A stretch of 64,000 nt of DNA, taken from positions 293,342 to 357,341 of the forward strand of contig NZ_AHCA01000004.1 in NCBI RefSeq assembly GCF_000238355.1, in the 5' to 3' direction. Source of the DNA: Pseudoalteromonas haloplanktis ATCC 14393 (lineage in GTDB: Bacteria > Pseudomonadota > Gammaproteobacteria > Enterobacterales > Alteromonadaceae). Shown one piece after another: positions 59,098 to 64,000 of this stretch. The notes under the pieces were generated by a model. That model saw only the letters and a program-made list of their open reading frames with translations. It made no database searches and had not been told where the DNA came from. The translations under genes and the position numbers were made by a program. Positions within the stretch are counted from its first letter, which is position 1; every line of letters begins with the position of its first letter.

Positions 59098-60660
59098 ATG
59101 TTTAAACAAAAGCTAATAACAATCATTACGTTAGTAATGTTTTTATGTGCCTGCGATATGCAGCAGCAACAATCTCAACTCAGTCAAATTAAAGCACACA
59201 ATAAAATCCGAGTTGGTACATTAGCAGGGGCAAGTAACTACTACCAAGCCGTACAAGGCGAACAAGGGTTTGAATATGAGTTAGCGCAAGAGTTTGCAGA
59301 CCATTTAGGTGTCGAGCTTGAAATGGTGCCGTTCTTTAACTTATCCGATATGTTTTCTCGTTTAGATAATGGCGACTTAGATTTAATAGCTTCCGGTTTA
59401 ACTTATGACAAGACTCGTGCTCAAACTTACCGATTTGGCCCAACATATCGCACCATTAGTCAAAAATTAGTTTATAAGCAAGGACGTGTAAGACCTCGTG
59501 ACTTTGATGATCTAACTGGTAACTTAACGGTACTGGCAAAAAGTAGCCACTCATTAGCACTTCAACAAATAAAACAAACTCACCCGAATTTAACTTGGCA
59601 AGAAACCGAAGAGTTTGATGAAGAAGAGTTACTGCAAGGCGTAATAGATGGAGACATAGATTACACCCTTGCAGACTCGCACACTTTATCTTTATTCCGT
59701 CGCTACCACCCCAATTTAAGTATTGGTTTTTCAGTTACCCGCAATGATCCAATTGCATGGTTATTGCGCAAAGACGGTGATGATTCACTCTACGCATTAA
59801 TGGTGCCGTTTTTTGGTGAAGTGAAGCAAAATAATCAACTATACGTTCTTGAAGAAAAATACTTTGGTCACGTGCGCCAATTTAACTACGTCAATACCCT
59901 CGCCTATATTGAAGCTATCAAAGACACTTTACCTAAATATCAACCTTGGTTTGAGCAATATGCGGGGACGCTAGATTGGCGCCTGCTTGCAGCTTTAAGT
60001 TATCAAGAATCAATGTGGAACCCACGCGCTAAATCACCAACGGGGGTACGTGGTATTATGATGCTCACTCGCGATACAGCAAAACAAGTTGGTGTAACGA
60101 ACCGTTTAGCACCAGAGCAAAATATAAAAGGCGGTGCAGAGTATCTAATGAAACTAGAAAAACGCATCCCAGATCGAGTCCCGCAACCTGATCGCATGTG
60201 GTTGGCATTAGCGTCATATAATATTGGCTGGGGTCATGTAAATGACGCGCGGATCATTACCGAGCAACAAGGAGCAAGTCCCGATAAATGGGCAGATGTG
60301 AAAAAACGCTTACCATTGCTCATCAAAAAGCGTTATTACCGTAACACCAAGTATGGTTATTCCCGTGGCGATGTCGCAGTGCAATATGTTGATAATATTC
60401 GCCGTTACTACGACGCTTTAGTATGGCTTGATGAAAATGATGCGATTGCCCCTGCTGAGCCTGAAGTCGTCCCAGCAAAAGAGTCTAACGTAAAACCGCA
60501 AACTGAAACACAAACAGTAATTGAGAAACCTGCACAACAAGAGCCCAGCAGCACAGCTGATTCAATACAAGAAGCCCCTATAACCACAGAAGCGAGTAAG
60601 TCAACGACAACTCCCCCCGTATTATCTCCCAAAAAAGACGATGACAAAGAATCAAAATAA
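59098..60660 (+). CDS. mltF: membrane-bound lytic murein transglycosylase F
   Basis: MltF cleaves peptidoglycan glycan strands to 1,6-anhydro ends. The 520-aa protein has an N-terminal signal with a lipobox-like LCAC (Cys19 followed by Asp), and an SBP-like regulatory domain (about 33-265, IRVGTLAGASNYY). The C-terminal SLT domain has the catalytic Glu in LSYQESMWNPRAKSPTGVRG. An extra tail of about 55 residues is rich in Pro, Glu, Thr and Ser. It recycles wall material together with Mpl. Confidence 0.95.
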   Translation: MFKQKLITIITLVMFLCACDMQQQQSQLSQIKAHNKIRVGTLAGASNYYQAVQGEQGFEYELAQEFADHLGVELEMVPFFNLSDMFSRLDNGDLDLIASGLTYDKTRAQTYRFGPTYRTISQKLVYKQGRVRPRDFDDLTGNLTVLAKSSHSLALQQIKQTHPNLTWQETEEFDEEELLQGVIDGDIDYTLADSHTLSLFRRYHPNLSIGFSVTRNDPIAWLLRKDGDDSLYALMVPFFGEVKQNNQLYVLEEKYFGHVRQFNYVNTLAYIEAIKDTLPKYQPWFEQYAGTLDWRLLAALSYQESMWNPRAKSPTGVRGIMMLTRDTAKQVGVTNRLAPEQNIKGGAEYLMKLEKRIPDRVPQPDRMWLALASYNIGWGHVNDARIITEQQGASPDKWADVKKRLPLLIKKRYYRNTKYGYSRGDVAVQYVDNIRRYYDALVWLDENDAIAPAEPEVVPAKESNVKPQTETQTVIEKPAQQEPSSTADSIQEAPITTEASKSTTTPPVLSPKKDDDKESK

Positions 60661-60762
60661 CTTAAAATACAATAAGGTTACGATATCTATTTACTTGTCA
60701 TCAAATGATCACTAATGTGTAGTATCAAGTTATTTCTCACTCTCACATTTTTAGGAGATACT

Positions 60763-61445
<683 letters not shown>

Positions 61446-61609
61446 CTAATTATTGTTTAATTATACTCACTTAGGCTGATAAAACGCTAAACTTAGTAAT
61501 TAGTGATAAAAATAAAACAAATTAAAGCAGCATTTACGTGGCTCACCTTAGGTGATTTACGCTATAATCTCCCGCTTTTTTTATTTAGCTCACAACACAC
61601 GGGTAGCAA

Positions 61610-62914
61610 ATGAAATTTCCTGGACGCCGCAGGCATAAACATTATTTTCCAGTGGAAGCCAAAGATCCACTTACAAATCAACTTAACGCCAGTGATCGGT
61701 TACAGCGCAGCTACATCACAGGTATTGACCAAATAGTAGTTGATATAGAAGCTAAAGTTGATCAAGCTTTCCTTGATGAATTTCAGCTACGTAGAGGCAT
61801 GTCGCAAGTTATAGATAGTGATATAACCAATGCTTTATATGACCGTTTAAAACTGAACGACATGATCGACTATGAATTTGCCGGTGGCACTATAGGTAAT
61901 ACCATGCACAACTATTCTGTATTAGCGGATGATCGTTCTGTGTTACTTGGTGTAATGAGTGAAAACATCAAAATTGGTAGTTATGCGTACCGCTTCTTAT
62001 GTAATACCTCAAGCCGCGTAGATTTAGACTATCTACAACCAGTAGATGGCCCTATAGGTCGCTGCTTTACTTTAATTGATGATTCAGGCGAACGTACCTT
62101 TGCAATTAGTGCAGGGCTTATGAATCACTTGCGTCCTGAATCAATTGATCAGCAGCTAATAGAAAACTCATCAGCATTGGTGATCAGCGCTTATTTAATG
62201 CGTACACAAGGCGCAGAGACGATGACCGAAGCAACAATGCAAGCGGTAAAATATGCAAACGATGCTGGTGTACCCGTCGTGCTAACATTAGGAACAAAAT
62301 TCTTAATCGAACAAGATCCAACTTGGTGGGCTGAGTTTGTCGCTAAGCATGTTGATATTTTAGCAATGAATGAAGAAGAAGGTTTCGCTATCACCGGTTT
62401 TGAAGATCCACTATTAGCTGCTGATAAAGCGCTTGATTGGGTCGATTTAGTGATCTGTACCGCTGGCGAAAAAGGCTTATTCATGGCAGGTTTCGTCGAT
62501 GAAAAGTTTAAACGTGAAACTGAATATCCTCTCTTACCCGGTGCGATAGCTGACTTCAATCGTTATGAATTCTCCCGTGCAATGCGTCAAAGTGACTGTG
62601 AAAACCCAATTCGCGCTTACAGCCACACAGCCCCATTTATGGGCGGGCCTGACAGCATTAAAAATACAAATGGTGCTGGTGATTGCGCATTAGCAGCAGT
62701 GTTACACGACCTATCAGCCAATGTTTATCATAAACTCAATGTAGGTAACTCGGCTAAACACCAGCAGCCCGCAATGACCTACTCATCTTTGGCGCAGATC
62801 AGTAAGTACGCCAACCGCGCCAGCTATGAAGTACTTGTACAACACTCCCCTCGTCTATCGCGTGGTTTACCTGAACGAGAAGACTGTTTAGAGCAAGTTT
62901 ACTGGGAACAGTAA
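61610..62914 (+). CDS. gsk: inosine-guanosine kinase
   Basis: Gsk phosphorylates inosine and guanosine in purine salvage. The 434-aa protein has the same length as E. coli Gsk. It starts MKFPGRRRHKHYFPVEA and has the PfkB-family motifs GGTIGNTMHNYSVLADD and the catalytic NTNGAGDCALAAVLHDL. It is transcribed alone and ends in a hairpin shared with the convergent glsA. Confidence 0.97.
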   Translation: MKFPGRRRHKHYFPVEAKDPLTNQLNASDRLQRSYITGIDQIVVDIEAKVDQAFLDEFQLRRGMSQVIDSDITNALYDRLKLNDMIDYEFAGGTIGNTMHNYSVLADDRSVLLGVMSENIKIGSYAYRFLCNTSSRVDLDYLQPVDGPIGRCFTLIDDSGERTFAISAGLMNHLRPESIDQQLIENSSALVISAYLMRTQGAETMTEATMQAVKYANDAGVPVVLTLGTKFLIEQDPTWWAEFVAKHVDILAMNEEEGFAITGFEDPLLAADKALDWVDLVICTAGEKGLFMAGFVDEKFKRETEYPLLPGAIADFNRYEFSRAMRQSDCENPIRAYSHTAPFMGGPDSIKNTNGAGDCALAAVLHDLSANVYHKLNVGNSAKHQQPAMTYSSLAQISKYANRASYEVLVQHSPRLSRGLPEREDCLEQVYWEQ

Positions 62915-62920
62915 ACTTGC
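62893..62920. terminator. bidirectional terminator in the gsk-glsA coding ends
   Basis: GCAAGTTTACTG and CAGTAAACTTGC form a perfect 12-bp stem with a GGAA loop. It spans the gsk stop codon, and the next bases are TAAAAAAT. It probably ends both gsk and glsA transcripts. Confidence 0.85.
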
Positions 62921-63855
62921 TAAAAAATAGAAATATCGAGCTTTTTAGATAGCAGCTCTAAAGCTGCTATTCCAGCCACAGAATTACCAAAAGAATTTAA
63001 ACCCGGCGAATACACCGCTACCGTAAATTTACCAGGCAACACAGCCAAAATAGTACCCGACACACCAGATTTACCAGGCATCCCTACTCGGTAACCAAAA
63101 TCACCTGCGGCGTCATACAAGCCACTAGTAAATAACAAAGAGTTTAGCTGTTTAGTTTGCAGGCTAGAAAGCACTCGCTTGCCACTCAAGTAACAAACTC
63201 CTTTATTTGCCAAAAAACTATACCCTTTAGCTAATTCAACACAATTAAGCTCAATTGCACAAAAGTTAAAGTAAGCCCACAGCACATCATCAACTTCATT
63301 ATTAAAGTTACCAAATGACTTCATCAAATGCCCCATTGCAGCATTGCGATGGCGGAACTCATACTCAGAGTTAGCCACTTTTTTATCTATAGTAATACTT
63401 TTATTTCCTGATAGTTCTCTGAAAGTCTCAAGCATAGTATGCATAGGTGCAGATAAGCGGCTATATAAAGCATCGCAAGTTACAATAGCACCAGCATTGA
63501 TAAAAGGGTTACGTGGTATACCTTTTTCAAACTCAAGCTGCGTCAAAGAGTTAAAAGCAGTACCAGAAGGCTCTTTACCGACACGTTGCCATAGTTCATC
63601 ACCATAACGCTGTAAGGCCAGAGTCAGTGTCATCACCTTTGACACAGATTGAATAGTAAAACGCTGCGCGCAATCCCCAGCACAAAAAGTTTGCCCGTCA
63701 GTAGTATAGATAGCAATCGAGAATTGATTAGCATCAACTTCAGCTAGCGCGGGAATGTAATCAGCCACTTTTCCCTCAGATAGTAATGGCTGAACTTCAG
63801 CGATAATTTCATTTAAGACATGTTGGTAATCAGAGTTAGCCAATATAGCTCTCAC
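62920..63855 (-). CDS. glsA: glutaminase A
   Basis: GlsA hydrolyses glutamine to glutamate and ammonia. The 311-aa beta-lactamase-fold protein has the SxxK catalytic motif (S70-V-S-K73 in IQSVSKVM), GIPRNPFINAGAI, and the MPGKSGVSGTI block. The start is uncertain: a GTG at 63855 gives MRAILANSDYQHVL, while a TTG 12 bases later has GAGAG at a better distance. It is followed upstream, after 74 bases, by a heptamer repeat array. Confidence 0.93.
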   Translation of the reverse strand: MRAILANSDYQHVLNEIIAEVQPLLSEGKVADYIPALAEVDANQFSIAIYTTDGQTFCAGDCAQRFTIQSVSKVMTLTLALQRYGDELWQRVGKEPSGTAFNSLTQLEFEKGIPRNPFINAGAIVTCDALYSRLSAPMHTMLETFRELSGNKSITIDKKVANSEYEFRHRNAAMGHLMKSFGNFNNEVDDVLWAYFNFCAIELNCVELAKGYSFLANKGVCYLSGKRVLSSLQTKQLNSLLFTSGLYDAAGDFGYRVGMPGKSGVSGTILAVLPGKFTVAVYSPGLNSFGNSVAGIAALELLSKKLDISIF

Positions 63856-63929
63856 TCTCTATGTTGATAAAAACAAAATTCTAACATGATAGTTGGGATC
63901 AGTTGATGGCATTTGTAGATAAAAATTTG

Positions 63930-64000
63930 CGAGTTTCGAGTTTCGAGTTTCGAGTTTCGAGTTTCGAGTTTCGAGTTTCGAGTTTCGAGTTTCGAGTTTC
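63930..64000. repeat. heptamer tandem repeat, at least 10 copies of CGAGTTT, cut by window edge
   Basis: Ten perfect 7-bp units run from 63930 to 63999, and the eleventh begins at the window end. It lies upstream of glsA (start 63855). It has the same unit length as the TTTGACC array near 54.8 kb and a similar T-rich/GA-rich composition, but a different sequence. The full copy number is not visible. Confidence 0.97.

Noticed and set aside
60408..60647. Minus-strand 79-aa frame rich in Ser, Gly and Val opposite the mltF tail
   Set aside because: It mirrors the low-complexity Pro/Glu/Thr tail of MltF and lacks a ribosome site.

Overview
The window looks like a chromosomal segment of a marine gammaproteobacterium of the Alteromonadales, most likely Pseudoalteromonas. 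The reasons are its AT-leaning composition, the argE / argCBFG-argH(A) cluster with an argH-argA fusion, a PanP-type aspartate decarboxylase, a Kdo kinase (kdkA), and many outer-membrane and TonB proteins. It is almost all single-copy core genome. I see no insertion sequence, prophage, CRISPR array, rRNA or tRNA.

Region by region. 0-6 kb: the 3' end of panE, then thiI, a TetR-family regulator, coaD translationally coupled to a Wzi-like outer-membrane barrel gene, and a small unexplained operon (a 69-aa protein plus two paralogous membrane proteins). 6-13.4 kb: the divergent arginine cluster, with an ARG box between argC and argE. 13.4-21.5 kb: the beta-alanine-forming decarboxylase panP, an EAL-domain c-di-GMP protein, and a tightly packed mpl-ubiX-ABC ATPase-ABC permease-TrmB-like operon. 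22-30 kb: surface proteins (a TonB-dependent receptor, an outer-membrane barrel and a 1215-aa lipoprotein). 30-34.5 kb: uppP/folK/folB, plsY, tsaD, and a yjaG-type plus DUF2007 pair. 34.5-40 kb: a DUF2721 membrane protein, an HD-GYP response regulator, a LysR regulator, a 2OG-Fe(II) oxygenase, ubiC-ubiA and an orphan FliL-like protein. 40-44 kb: glpE-glpG and the kbl-tdh threonine catabolic operon. 44-51 kb: LPS inner-core synthesis (gmhB, a heptosyltransferase, kdkA, hldE, gmhA, waaA) with a second Wzi-like barrel gene. 51-64 kb: a DUF1415 gene, the ydbH-ynbE-ydbL envelope lipid-transport operon, purL, mltF, a 55-aa basic protein, tadA, gsk and glsA.

The genes serve a few shared tasks. One is CoA supply (panE, panP, coaD). 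Others are arginine synthesis, envelope biogenesis (LPS core, undecaprenyl phosphate recycling, phospholipid entry through plsY, lipid transport through YdbH/YnbE, murein recycling through Mpl and MltF) and ubiquinone synthesis (ubiA, ubiC, ubiX). Cyclic-di-GMP turnover is represented by the EAL and HD-GYP proteins.

The least explained items are two different 7-bp tandem-repeat arrays (8 copies before ydbH; at least 10 copies before glsA and running off the window), the paralogous membrane-protein operon, the TrmB-like methyltransferase coupled to an ABC exporter, and the lipoprotein/barrel pair. No clearly new multi-gene system was proven from sequence alone.
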